Shown here: positions 19,920-31,553 of the stretch, one piece after another
How positions within the stretch are numbered: the first letter of the stretch is position 1
How the letters are laid out: every line of letters starts with the position of its first letter
Made by a program: the position numbers and the translations under genes
The notes under the pieces: generated by a model
What the model saw: only the letters and a program-made list of their open reading frames with translations
Databases searched by the model: none
Told to the model about the DNA's origin: nothing
Source: Isochrysis galbana
Taxonomy: Eukaryota; Haptophyta; Isochrysidales; Isochrysidaceae
Direction of reading: 5' to 3'
Assembly: GCA_018136815.1 (NCBI GenBank)
Contig: CM030939.1
Coordinates: 4,395,419 to 4,459,418 of the forward strand
Length of the DNA: 64,000 nt

Positions 19920-21567
19920 TGGCACGACGGCGCGCGAGGCCGCAACGGCTGGGACGGGCGCGAGGGGTGGATAACGCCCGCTCGCCGCGAAGATTGGGAC
20001 GAGCGGCCCGCCGGCTGGGACCAGCATGCTCGGCGCGAGGAGTGGCGTGGCGGGCTGCCGACGCGCCGAGACGCGCCCCACTGGGACCAGCGCCAGCCCC
20101 CACCTGATGGCCGCCACCCGCTCGCACACCATGATCGGCGGCCGATGCGCGAAAATTCAGGCTGGGGCGCTGGGAGAGACCGTGAATACGGCCGGCCACT
20201 GGAGCATGAAGGCGGCTGGGACCATCGGGAGGGCAGCAGCACCAATACGAGCGGCGGATGGGCCGGATCTACCTTTTCGCGTCAACCGCAACTGCCCCCA
20301 CAGCGAACGATGAGTGGACCGCCGGGACGGCCTAATGGGGGCCACATGCAGTCTCAGCGCCTAGCAGGCGTCCCTCCGCAACGGTCGATCAGCGAGCCCA
20401 TGCACATGCACCCCTCTCACTCCGCGCTGCCACCTCCGCACGATGTTGCGTCACAACAACACCACCCTTTCTCTCGGCGGCACCAACCACCTATGCACCA
20501 GCCGTCGCCACACCAGCGGCAACCTCACCAGCCCGATCCCCTTGAGCCTCATTCGCATGGCTCACCAGCACCGCTGGCACAGCACAAGACTGCTCCACCG
20601 TCGCAGCATCACATGCCTTACAGTGTACGGCCGGCCCAATGTGTTGGCGGGCTTCAACGATCTGCTTCAACCCCGCCTGTAGTGAGTGCCGGGAATTCTT
20701 GTGCTGCTCAGACCCATGCTGGCATGCCTAATCGTATCCCAACTGGAGGCGTGTCTGCGCCCGGCAGCGGCTACACAGCATGCTCGCCCAAGTTGTACCC
20801 GAGAGGAGGAGCTCCGGGGAGCTATGTTGGCAACGCTACCTCGCCTCGCCTCCATCTCCCCGCAACCTCTCCTAGCCTCCCACAAGATGGGACCTCACTC
20901 ATTGGGGCGGGGGGAGGCAATGCCGCTACTTTGGCTCCATTGAGACAAGCAATCGATGCTGAGCTCAAGGCTTCCGACCCAGCCATGTACACGTTGCTGA
21001 GCTTGGAAACCGAGGCTAAGGTGCACAGAAAGCGGGAGGTGCGTGGCGACACTCACCGCGCGCGGAATATGAAGGGGCAAAGCGATGCCACAGTTCCTCC
21101 TCCGTCACAAGCTGAAATCCATGCGAAGCCACTTGATCATAGCCGCAAAACACCTTGCCTTCTCTGTGACATCCTCACCGCTTGCGTGACTCCCCCATGG
21201 TACTCCCAGGCCGACGAGCGCATGGCTTGTGCCAAGCGCCGCGCCGACTTGGACAGTGCTCGACTCTCGAGAATGCGAGCAGGTCTACCCGCATCTCGCC
21301 GCCCAGCACGACAAGATTGAATAATAAAAGGCTCACGTGTAGATCACATGTCGTGCATCACCGCATGGCTGACATTACGCCTTTGCATGTTCAATTACTG
21401 CACACGCGCTCACTAACATTCCCCTTTTCCTCGCTTTTTTGAATTCAGATGTTGCACATGCGTCTATCATGTCAATGCTCTCCTCCTTGGAAGCATCTGG
21501 TGACATTCCTGTCACCTCAGCCTCTACTGCGCCGCCTGTGCGTGCAGACTCCGCCGTAGAGGTGTAG
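19920..21567 (+). CDS. Low-complexity protein, at least three exons, start unresolved
   Basis: Exon sequence is open from upstream of 19920 to 21038, then 21210-21282 and 21449-21567 (phase 0 and phase 1 junctions, GT-AG, introns of 171 and 166 nt). The first in-frame ATG is at 20145. However, the frame before it has a repeated pattern (NGWDGREGW, DWDERPAGWDQ, HWDQRQ), so the true start is probably in an upstream exon. The middle is rich in Gln, His, Pro and Ser (MHQPSPHQRQPHQPDP). The spliced C-terminus makes a charged helix: RKRE joined to ADERMACAKRRADLDSARLS, then SIMSMLSSLEASGDIPVTS and a stop. No domain is recognised. An RNA- or cytoskeleton-associated disordered protein is only a guess. 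Confidence 0.55.
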
Positions 21568-23140
21568 GAATGTGTGCAGGCGTTCATGTGGCTCAATGCA
21601 ATGCTCAAACCATCTCAGTCGAGCGGACTCAATCGGGCTGTGCCACACAAGATGCGGCAAGGCAACGGCAGGCCATGCTTGGGAGCAATGCACTCGCTCG
21701 AGCTCTAGTTCTGCAAGGAGCTCCAGCTCTGCGAGCAAACGATTACGTTGATGCCAGGCCGAGCACACAGGCGTGTTCTATGGTAATGACCGTGGCTGAC
21801 TTGATGGAACTCTGGTGATTTCCGATCTCAGTGGCCATGCTTTAGCCGTGGTCGGCTCGGTGATGAGAGTGTGCTAACTGGCCATGCAAACGACACGCAG
21901 CGAGCAGGCGCGCCGGGTCGGGGGCGATAGGACAGCGAGAACTACAAGAGGAGGACGAGACAACGAATCGGAGAAGAGGGGAAACAATCGGCTGGCCACG
22001 AGCACGAGCATGCCGCAAAATGTGGTGGCCAGCTTGAAGTGGATTCCTTTCTTATCGAATGCTGCTAGCTCGAGATATGCCCGAAAGATATTTGATGCAT
22101 CGCAGCTCATCGAGACGCAAGACAATAAAGCGTGCGTCAGAGAGACTAGGGACGTAGAGAGTGGAGATGCCGATGAGGCGTTGTGGAAGAAGTGTGGTGA
22201 CTCGAATCCCATGCTCAACACACCAGTGTTGTGTTCACGAGACGGGTGCGTTCATCTCAGAGGAGAGAGCGTGATGTACATCTCCGTTTGCAGGTTTGGG
22301 CTGCACCCCTGGGTCCAGTGGGTCAGGGAGCACCGCAGGACAGACAGCCAACGCGTGGCTGTTGGCGGCTCATCAAGGTTTGTGTCGGGGTTGATGAGGT
22401 ATGCCGCATGCATCGAGCAACGATTTTATATAGTCTCGCCGCGCCCGTGGTGACTTTGAAGCCCACTTGCGCAACTCCACCCCCACTGTCAACTACGCCG
22501 TCCGCGCGTGCCAGCCACTTTGAATGTCGGCAGCGTCGTTTACATCAGGATCCTAAAGGCGATTCCTTCAAATTTACAGGAGCGGTGGCGGAAATCAGCA
22601 GGTGCACCTAGTGGCCTTTAGGGGCGTGGCTGTGGCGGACATTGGGCCCCGCGCTTCGTGCCTAGGGGGATTCCCCCGACTTAAGAATTGTGCGTGTGCC
22701 GCGACTCATCGCCTAAGAGCCAAGCGCACATACCGACCCTCCTCCCCGCCCCGCCCCGGCGGAGCGCACCAGCGATCGAACATTTTCGCAGGTCGTTTGC
22801 CTTCATTTGGTACCCCTCGTTTCCAAATACGCGATGCGGGGCCACCACGAGGGAGTCCCAATCCTAGGGGTGGGAGGGCGAGGGAGGGTGAAGGCGTGGG
22901 GGCGGCCCCAGTCTCGGCCGCGTCACAGGTACCCCTCCTGCCCCTGCGCCCTGTCCCTGCGCCCCTGCTCTCCCTCTTTGTCGACCCCACCTCTCCCTCC
23001 GCCCCCTCGACTCCGGAGTGCTCCTGGAATGTGATTCCCGCCCGAGGTCGTATGCCTTCGTTTGGTACCCCTCGTTTCCAAATACGCTCCCGGTACAAAA
23101 AAATCTTCTAGTATTTGAGTAAAGGCAGACACCCACCTCA
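21568..23140. other. Intergenic DNA with a 42-bp direct repeat
   Basis: Frames at 21884-22453 (+) and 21874-22221 (-) are open but show no family motif. TTTGGTACCCCTCGTTTCCA and the flanking bases (about 42 bp) occur at 22793-22836 and again at 23046-23089 in the same orientation, bracketing a C-rich 210 bp. Confidence 0.5.
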
Positions 23141-23152
23141 CAGTGCTCAACC

Positions 23153-23458
23153 ATGTCTACAAATGGAAGGGCGCCTGCTGATATAGTACTGAAGCGATTG
23201 GAATGGATCAAAAAAAAGATGGACGAGAACTTTAAAAAATTCATCACACCTCTCTTTCCAAATACCAATTCTAAAACTGCCATGCAGGTTATAGCGGAAG
23301 CATTGGACAGCATCAGTCCGCCGCCGCCGGTTGGGGGCTCCCAGGCCGACCTAAGTTTGTTTACGTACACTGAAGAATGTAAGTTCTTATTCAAGGTATT
23401 CAATTTCAAGCACAATACGAAAATTGAAGACACCTTACACTCCATTTGCGGGGAATAG
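23153..23458 (+). CDS. Unrecognised 101-aa ORF in A/T-richer DNA
   Basis: An ATG at 23153 (context CAACCATGTC) opens MSTNGRAPADIVLKRLEWIK and continues with FKKFITPLFPNTNSKTAMQV and FKVFNFKHNTKIEDTLHSI. Base composition is distinctly more A/T-rich than the neighbours, and codon use looks protein-like. It ends at a TAG that abuts GGCGGNGG minisatellite DNA. I see no domain. It could be a complete small gene, a first exon or part of a foreign insertion like that at 17.9-18.7 kb. Confidence 0.4.
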   Translation: MSTNGRAPADIVLKRLEWIKKKMDENFKKFITPLFPNTNSKTAMQVIAEALDSISPPPPVGGSQADLSLFTYTEECKFLFKVFNFKHNTKIEDTLHSICGE

Positions 23459-25400
23459 ATGGCGGCGGTGGAGAGGGAGGAGGGGAGGGTGGCGGCGGCG
23501 AAGGTGGCGGAGGAAAGGATCTGAAATCCCAGGAGCACCCCCCCCCCCCCGGCTACCCGGCGAAGGGTTTGAAGGCGCCGCGCGTCGCCAACCATGACAT
23601 TGCGGCTTTGATGGCCTTGATGGATGGGACTTTACTCTCGATGGTTGGGCGGGGGGGGGGCTCATGGTAGGGTGAGACTGGAAGGGAAAGGAGACCAAAT
23701 GAAGGCAAGCCGCCTGCGCAAGTCACAAGTCGAGGATCTCTGCATCTACATATCAGGGGAGCGATGTCCCACGCGGTGGCCCGCAAGCGAGGAGCTCTCA
23801 CTGCTTGAGTGATGAATAAAGCAGTGGCAACTAAAAAAAAATCTGAAGATTCAGGCCACTACCGCTAGCTATAAAGGACCACGCACTCACGGTACCGACT
23901 CTCCCCATTGCCTATACCCCAAAACACTCCACAAACAAAAATTCTTAGACTCATGGCAATTAATGGTAGACCACGCGAACGCCATAAAAAAACCTTTTAA
24001 AATTCTTGCCTCACACGTGGCACTGAACCATTTTCTCGTAGCCACGCCCCCTTCCCTTCCTCGGCGCCATGGCCCGTAGGAGTCGGGGTCGAGATCGTAC
24101 GCCAGGGATTGCGTGCAGGCGGCGGGAAGGGAGATGAGGCGGGCGGATGGGTTGGGCTGGCGGCGGCGGTGCTCGAAGTGCTCGGGGTCATAGGTGAGGT
24201 CGTAATTGTTGGGGGGAGGTGGAGGTGGTTCGGGGTCGTCCGGCGGCGGAGGTGGTGCTCGGCGGGGAGGCGACGTCGGCGAACGCGGGGGAATGGAGGG
24301 GGGGGAATCGGAGTAGGAAGGGGGGCGGGCGGGTAGCGGGTATGGAGGGATGTGAGGTGGAGAGAAAGAGAAAAGGTGTTGGTAGGCGTCGAGGGGAGAG
24401 GCGGGGGAAAAGGGAGCGGGGTGGTAGTGCTGGGTAGGGCCGTGGGCGGGGACGAAGGGATGCTGAGGGCCTGAGGGTCGTAAGGGAGGGGGGCGGCGGT
24501 GGCGTGGTGGGGGTCCGGATGGCGGATGGGTGAATGAATGGGGTGGCGTGGTGGGGGTGCGGATGGGTGAATGGGGGGCTTTGGATGGGATGGGCGGATT
24601 GGAAGGTGAGGGGGGGGGGCTGCAAGAAGACGGGCGCGTGCGGGTGCGGGGGGAGAGGGTTGTGGAGGGGAGGGGGCGCGAGGCCCATGTTGTTGTGAGT
24701 GTAGCGGGCGTCGCGGATGAGGGGTGTGTCGTATTCCATACGAGGACAGGCTTTTACTTTTAGCCGGCGAGCTATTTTAACTCTCAAGGTCTCGTTGATG
24801 GGTATATCGTCTCTTCTCCTACTTTCGCTTGATGACATCAAACGTTCCACGATTGTCGTCCGTCTTCTGTTATACCTCGGTCGCAGCTCCCCCAGCGAGG
24901 TCTGTTCTCGTTGTGCCGTCCCCTCTGTCGCATGTCCGTGCGCTGCTAAGTTGCCTTGGCGCCGACGCTCGGTCGTCCGTCCAAGTGTGGTTAGTCTTCG
25001 CGCCCTGCGCAGCCGCACTTACGTGGGCGTCGCCGGTGCCATGGCGACCCAATGGATACCCGTCCTTCTGGCGCATCGCCGCCGAAACCCCATTCCCCCG
25101 ACCTCATCGGTCTCCTCCTTACTCGCCGCTGCGCGCGAGAGCTTGGTTGCTAACCCCTCGTGGAGCTCTACAGACGCTCGCGAGGCCGTCAGCCTGGCCA
25201 ACGCCGCGACGAGGACGTCACTTTCTCGCTTTAGTCGGGGAGAGGTGCAGGGAAGTCGCGTTCCGTCAAAAGAGGGCCAGGTTATTTGTTTTCATTTTGG
25301 TATATACACAAGGCTCACTATTATAATTATCAGGTTATTTGTTTTCTTTTTGGTCTATTATACCCCCAGCTACGCGTGCTGAGTTTTCATCTTCTTCGTC
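23459..25400. other. Repeat-rich region with two inverted LINE tails
   Basis: 23459-23515 is minisatellite and 23648-23712 the repeat shared with 606-690. AAAAAAAAATCTGAAGATTC (23833-23852) is the reverse complement of one T-tail type. 23986-24050 is the reverse complement of the tail seen at 7540-7603. 23895-23985 (+) reads like a short LINE piece (KQKFLDSWQLMVDHANAIKK). A minus-strand frame at 24188-25018 has 80 ordinary-looking residues and then Pro/His-rich repeats. I do not recognise it. Confidence 0.45.
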
Positions 25401-25604
25401 TTTTTCTCACATCCCTCTTCCTCGTCATTCCGCTGGCAGGCGACGGTGTCGCTTGGCTGATCTTGGGTGGCGAGGTCCGTGACGCGTGCGAGGACGGCCT
25501 TCTTGTTCTCCATGTAGAGTTTGCCAGCTGCTCGGTGCACTTGCACCATGGGATTCGTTTCAGCCATGATATATTCCATACAGAGGTACGCGACGGCGGC
25601 GATG

Positions 25605-25910
25605 TAGAAAGTAAAGGGGACTGGGTGTTTTGTTTTCTCCCCGCTCCAAGCTGCTGACAACTGATAACTGATATCAGTTATCAGCTCGAGGTGAGCTGAT
25701 ACTGATATCCGTACTGATGCACCATCACTGTACGGCGTACGGGGCATCATGGCGCCCCAGCAGCCAACTACATTTTACATTGAATTGCATGCACGTACAA
25801 ACAACTCCTCGAAAAAGACGCGAAACTTGCGAAACTTATTGCGAAACTTGGGTGGGTTGGTGCGAAACTTATTTGCAAATCTTTTGCGCGAAACTTGGGG
25901 GGGGGGCGCC
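25605..25910 (+). repeat. Copy of the 19150-19250 repeat, then GCGAAACTT words
   Basis: 25605-25710 matches 19150-19250 and includes the palindrome ACTGATATCAGT. 25820-25910 holds six spaced copies of GCGAAACTT. A frame on the minus strand (25370-25600, MAETNPMVQVHRAAGKLYME) is coding-like but unassigned. 26041-26349 (+) is an open frame of 102 codons without a recognised motif. Confidence 0.6.
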
Positions 25911-26553
25911 GGCGCAAACTCTTACTAGGCCCAGGCCCTATTCCTAATCCCCACCGCCATGTCGCCTTCTCGCCGCCGTCAGCGGAGCTGTTGGCGCCCA
26001 ACCCCGCTTAGTTTTGTGCCTTGGGTATTAGCACGGTCATGTGTGTCGTGGCTTGGCATGTTGGTGCATGGCTAGTGCGGCTGTAGCGGCACTAATATGC
26101 GCTTTTAGTGCTAGTAGTTATTTCATAATAAGTGCTAAGCCGAGGAGCGGCGGAGAACTGTATTTAACGTCTCAAGAGAGATTATACTCTACCATGTGGC
26201 GTGGCGTCGAGCGTCTAGCAGGATTGAGCATAGAGGTATACGAACGCGCCTTAAATGTAACATACATGATGACCCATGGAGCGATATCGAGCGATTGTGC
26301 GACCGACGATAACAAACGCAACCTACTACCTACTATCAGCGATGCCTAACACGCCGGAATAAGATAATTACCACAGGCCCATGCACTGTGGAGGCGCCAT
26401 TCCTTGGTCATAAATAGTCGTCAACGCCTCCCGATATTCTCTCAAGCTTGGTCCAACGCGCAAGAGCTAGCTATGGACCACGCTCTGCCCTGCATAGAGA
26501 GTGTTTGCCCCCATTGGCGCGGCGGGGCAAGCTGAGGGTGCAAGGGGAGACAA

Positions 26554-27717
26554 CTAGGGCAGCGAGTCGAGAAACTCGTGCAGATGGTCGATCACGGGTC
26601 TTGGGTCTTCTAAGTGTGGCGAGTGGCCCGCGCCCGGGATTACCCGGACACCAGCACAGTTGGGTAGGTCGCGCTCAAATGCATACGCGTCGCTCAAAGG
26701 CAGGATGGGATCACGTTCACCCCAGATGACAAGCGTACGCGGCTGCACCGTCCGGATGAGATCCGGGCCGACGGCGCGCGCGTAAGACCCGGAGCGCAAG
26801 TACTGCTCGCCCGCCTCGAGCCACCCTGGCTCGTCGCGGTGGGCGGCAACCAAACGCACCGCCTCGTCCGGCGAGCGCTTTTGCAGGTAGGCTGCGATCC
26901 GCTTCACGGTGAGGGCAATGGGTGCGAGCGCTGTGACGACGTCCGGTGCCGGTGCCTTGTACGACTGGCCACCCGCGTCGATGAGCACGAGCGCCTCGAA
27001 AGCCTCGGGGTGCGATGCTGCGAGGTCAAGCGCAACAGCGCCACCAAGCGAGGTTCCGACGAGCACAACCGGCCCGTCGTCCATGTGCTGTTCGAGGAAA
27101 GACATGGCGTGGGCGCGGACCAGCTCCCACGGGCGCGGGGGCGTGGGCTGCGCCTCTAACGCGCGCGTGATCGCCGCACGGTCGGTCCAGCCACCACTCC
27201 ACCAGTCGAGCGCAGTGCAGCTGTGTCCCTTTTGCGCCAGGTCTCCAATCAGGTGCCTCCATTCGAGCGCGTTGGAGTCTGCGCCATGGAGGAAGAGGAG
27301 GCGACGTCCGTCACCGCAGCCGCGCAACTGGCAAAAGCTCGTCTCAATCGTCGCGTCGAAGCCGCGCGGCGCGTAACTCCGCCATGCCCTGGAGGCAGAG
27401 GAGTCGGATGACGAAGCAGCTGCTGCTGCAGGGGCAGTGCTGGTGGTGGTGCTCACGGTGGCAGCGGCGGCGCATGATGATGGTGGTGGTGGTGGTGGTG
27501 GTGGTGGTGGTGGTAGTGCTGCTGCTGCTGATGATGATGATGATGAGGAGGAGGAGGAGGAGACCGAGACGGGTGCTCGCAGGTAGGCGGCTGCGGCTGC
27601 GGAGGCTGCGGGGCAGCTGAGTGGGATGGCAGCGAGGCTGGCGGGAGTGAAGGGGACGCGCGTGGTTGCGGGAGAGAGCGCGAGTGCGAGGAGGGAGAGA
27701 GTGGAGGAGGATGTCAT
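26554..27717 (-). CDS. Alpha/beta hydrolase with N-terminal targeting-like region
   Basis: A single open frame gives 387 aa. The fold signature is complete: LLFLHGADSNALEW (oxyanion HG, about residue 142), nucleophile elbow VGTSLGG (Ser about 223), acid in WGERDPILP (Asp about 336) and GAGHSPHLE (His about 365). This is the esterase/hydrolase branch of the superfamily, such as soluble epoxide-hydrolase- and MhpC-like enzymes. The substrate is not predictable. Residues 1-30 are hydrophobic and hydroxylated (STLSLLALALSPATTR), compatible with a signal or plastid-targeting peptide. Residues about 50-105 are Ser and Pro runs encoded by trinucleotide repeats and likely vary in length. The start at 27717 is the first ATG. 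Confidence 0.85.
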   Translation of the reverse strand: MTSSSTLSLLALALSPATTRVPFTPASLAAIPLSCPAASAAAAAYLRAPVSVSSSSSSSSSSSAAAALPPPPPPPPPPPSSCAAAATVSTTTSTAPAAAAASSSDSSASRAWRSYAPRGFDATIETSFCQLRGCGDGRRLLFLHGADSNALEWRHLIGDLAQKGHSCTALDWWSGGWTDRAAITRALEAQPTPPRPWELVRAHAMSFLEQHMDDGPVVLVGTSLGGAVALDLAASHPEAFEALVLIDAGGQSYKAPAPDVVTALAPIALTVKRIAAYLQKRSPDEAVRLVAAHRDEPGWLEAGEQYLRSGSYARAVGPDLIRTVQPRTLVIWGERDPILPLSDAYAFERDLPNCAGVRVIPGAGHSPHLEDPRPVIDHLHEFLDSLP

Positions 27718-28514
27718 GGAGTGAACCGGCCGCAGCGTGGGGTGGGGATGGGGGGGGGAGGAAGGGAGTGAGGAAGGGCCGCGTTGGGACGCACGGCGAT
27801 CCCGGGAGGAGAGAGAGAGAGAGAGAGAGAGAGAGGAACTGTGGGGGAGAGAACAACGAACGGGCCGGGGAGGAGAGAAGAGAGCACTGAGCGAATAGAA
27901 GAAGAGTACCCTAGTTTCTCACAGGATCGAGGAGTCGAGGGGGGGGGTCCGGCAAGAGGGGCTGCGCTGTTGGCTTTTTTTGTTGTGGCACCATCATCCC
28001 CCCCCCCCCCCCCCCCGGCAATCAATCCGATCCCCTCTACTCGTCTACTCTACAGTATGGGTGCACCATTAAGAAACCCTACCATTAAGAAAGCTTAACA
28101 TGATTTTGGCCGCCGACTCGCTAAGAAATCGAGCCTCAGGCTCGACCCCCAGCTAAGAAACCCCGCCTAAGAAACACCCCCCCCCCCCCGGGGGGGGGGC
28201 TTGGGGCTTGGAGGTGTCGTTCCGTCAATTGTGGGACATCAGTTGGGCAGGGTGGCACGGCCGCGCATGTAGCAGCCGGTCCGCCTATGGCATTTAGTCC
28301 GCTTACCTACAGTCCGCTCGCCGCCCGCCCGAGGTCGTCAGGCGCCGAGTTCACGCGCCCGTCTATGTCTATATGTCTATGCACGTCGGCGGGCAGTCCG
28401 CACATAAAGATTTCACATTTATAATAGATGCATGTTATGTGCATATGTATACATATGTACATACATACAATGTGAAGCATATATAAAGAACAACAAAAAA
28501 ACCTGAGTATGTAC
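27718..28514. other. Upstream region of the hydrolase and repeats
   Basis: A (GA)n run lies at about 27810-27836 and a C homopolymer near 28000. 28060-28200 has several CTAAGAAA/TTAAGAAA words and ends in a C/G hairpin. 28210-28250 matches the reverse complement of about 7843-7885. No gene is seen. Confidence 0.5.
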
Positions 28515-28757
28515 TTGTCAGAGCAAGGCTGATCTCACTCTTGGAGATTGCCTGCGAGGGCGCGCCGGCAGCTAGCGCGGAACGCGGTTCTTGTGGGGAG
28601 CTCATGGAGCTTTCCTCGGGGGTGACTACGGGCATGGTGATCGACGCACGACGCACGACGCACGCACGGAGCACGGTGGGCGCGGAAGTGCGGAAGGAGG
28701 CTTGTGGGAGGTGGTGGCAGGCGACTGGGGGTGGCTCAGGCGCGTGCTTGGCTTGTA
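28515..28757 (-). repeat. Inverted copy of the 4475-4712 repeat
   Basis: The reverse complement aligns along its whole length with 4475-4712, with scattered substitutions and a small indel. The flanks differ, so this is a dispersed element. Confidence 0.75.
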
Positions 28758-28879
28758 TTGACTCGTTGACTCGGGGTATAGACTCGGGAACTCGGGGGGA
28801 CTCGCTTGGGAACACGGTGGGACTCGACGAAGCTGCTACAAAAATCACTCACAAGAAAGCAAAAACCAAAGTCCTTGGG

Positions 28880-30120
28880 CTCAGAAAACTAACGTAAACA
28901 CTCCGCAATCATACGATAAACAAACCCCTCCCCGCGCGGCGAAGGCTGAAGTCGCGATCGCTCGTCATGCGCGAAGAAATACGGAAAGAGAGCGCAAAAC
29001 TACGCAAACGAAGGGTTCGAACTATCGTTAAAGAGAAACTCGTCCGCTGAAGCCAACGCGGAGGGTCGAGGAGAGGTCCAAACTCGCGCGGGGGGAGAAG
29101 GCGATGTGCGGAGAGACCTTCTAGACAAGCGACGAGCAAGGGGCGACGAAACAAGACGCGAGACGCGAGGCGCGTGCCATTCGTTCTTCCTTTCTTTCAT
29201 CGAAACCGCGACGAAACTAACATTAAACGTCGGTGCCCCCTCCGCGAGGATCGCGAAGAAGAACGGACGAGATGGAGGCAATCATCGAAGGAACCGCGAG
29301 AGGAATCGAAGCGAGGGGGGGAACAACGACGGCCGGAGGAAACGAACCGCGCGCGGGGGAGAAGAGAACCTCGCGCGGGGGGGGGGGGGGATTAATATAA
29401 CGGCCGGAGGCGACGGACGGCACGCCGAGGGAAAGAACCTGCCGCGGGGGGGGCGAGGGACCGAGGGCACGGCGGGGCAGCGTGGGAGGGCGCGAGGCCG
29501 ATCTCGGAGCGAGATCGCGTCCTTTCCCTCGCGGAGCGCGGAGACCCCCCACGAGATATCTTGGGACCGGAGAATGTTTTGGACGAATCTTCTTGCCGTC
29601 GGCCGAGGAGAGGCGGACGGAGAGAGAGAGAGAGAGAGAGAGTCTCGCAGAGCGACTGCAGAACGAGAAGTCGAAGTCATGCCGGTTTATTACCTTAAAC
29701 GAGCCAACAATTATAGTAACAGCAAAAACAAAATTCGAATCGCAAATTTCGAGACCAAAACCTGCAAACCTGGACTTGAGACCATGGGGAATCCGAATCT
29801 GTGTGTCTTGTGCGTCAGTGGCAACACGGGGAACTGTTCAATTGTAATTGTGAGCGCGTACCTTACACGAATATTCATGCCTACAGCCTTCAGATGGGCA
29901 GGAATACAACACCCCCCGACTTAAATCGAGACGTCTCCCGATGTCGAGCCAAGAGAGTTCATTTAACCATACGAGACGAGAGACCTAGAGGAGGAGGATT
30001 AACCCATGGATCCAAAGCGAGCACAAAATCGGCAGCTTAGCGCGGCGGCCCCCGATTTCGTACGTCACGTCCTACCACGTTCTCCCTTTTACAGGAGTTT
30101 TGCTCGGGCAGTTGCGCTGG
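28880..30120. other. Compositionally distinct island, no supported gene
   Basis: The DNA shifts to CGA/GCGAG-rich text (AACGAAGGGTTCGAACTATC, CGAGACGCGAGGCGCG) with short G homopolymers and (GA)n. It then becomes ordinary mixed sequence near 29690-30060. The frames found are arginine-rich and overlap on both strands. None has a family motif. It leads without a break into the AT-rich tract. Confidence 0.4.
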
Positions 30121-30730
30121 ACGTGATATAAAAATAGTAAAATTAAAAAATCTAACCAAAAATTCAAGTAAAATTAAATATCGGTCATTTTCATTTTGAT
30201 CTCATCAAGTTAAATATTAATATTAAGAATATTTAAAATAAATAAAAACCACAAAAAACCAAATAAAATGTACTATTATGTGTTTATTCAAACGATGCTA
30301 TGACTATAAGTCATCATTTTAATCTAAGGTTTACTAATATAATTACTATCAAGTTACAAGTTATATTTTTTAATTCAACATTTTTAAGGATCAAATTTAT
30401 TGTCACCAAATAATAATTTTATTACTATTACTTCACTAAACTTTAATTTGAATAATTCATTGAAAAGTGTATTTTCATTAAAAATATTATAATAAATTAT
30501 AATTAATTTACTAAAATTATCCATACGCTAATTCTGTTTTTGATTTTTATTCGAATAATTCATTGAAAAGTATATTTTCGTAAAAAATATTATAATGAAT
30601 TATATTTAATTAGCTCATTCCGTTCTTGATTTTTTATTATCCGAATAATTAATTGAAAAGTATATCTTCATAAAAATATTTTATTAACTGATTAAAATTA
30701 TTTCTACGATCATTCCTTTTTTATTTTGAC
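30120..30730. repeat. Extremely AT-rich tract with imperfect tandem units
   Basis: About 600 bp dominated by A and T. Three related units start GAATAATTCATTGAAAAGT or a variant at about 30449, 30552 and 30643 (spacing 103 and about 90), each followed by AATATTATAAT-like text. No frame longer than a few codons persists. An organellar insert, AT satellite or assembly artefact could all give this. Confidence 0.8.
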
Positions 30731-31249
<519 letters not shown>

Positions 31250-31267
31250 GCGCCTGGGGGCTCGAGG

Positions 31268-31522
31268 ACGGCCCCCCGATAGCTACTGGGGGCCGTCTTT
31301 TCCCCCCGATAGCAAACGGGGGCAATCTTTCGCCCCCGATAGCAAACGGGGGCCCGCCTTAAAACGCGATAGCTCCCCGGGGCATAAAAAATCCCCCGAT
31401 AGCTCTCGGGGGATTTTCTCGGTCCCCCGGTAGCTCTCGGGGGGGCTGTTGGCGATCGGGAAAAAATTTCCCCCCAATAGCTATCGGGGGCCCCCGATAG
31501 CTATCGGGGGGCGTTGGCTCCT
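31268..31522. repeat. Array of about eight C5-GATAGC-N-G5 hairpins
   Basis: Successive units follow the pattern CCCCCGATAGCNNNCGGGGG, at about 31272, 31303, 31334, 31365, 31393, 31423, 31472 and 31490. The best are CCCCCGATAGCTATCGGGGG (a perfect 20-bp palindrome) and CCCCCGATAGCTCTCGGGGG. Spacing is mostly near 30 bp. The C/G arms are conserved and the spacers are not. Confidence 0.85.
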
Positions 31523-31553
31523 GGGGGGTAACATATATAATTGAGCACATCGC

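Noticed and set aside
21874-22453. Open frames of 115 and 189 codons on opposite strands
   Set aside because: No recognised motif, no splice partners, ordinary intergenic composition.
24188-25018. 276-codon minus-strand frame as a solid gene
   Set aside because: Two thirds is Pro/His low complexity over a G-rich tract; the first 80 residues are plausible but unassigned, so it is only mentioned.
31268-31522. CRISPR-like array (regular repeats with spacers)
   Set aside because: Repeat arms are palindromic with only about 10-bp variable spacers, there is no cas gene, and the genome is eukaryotic.
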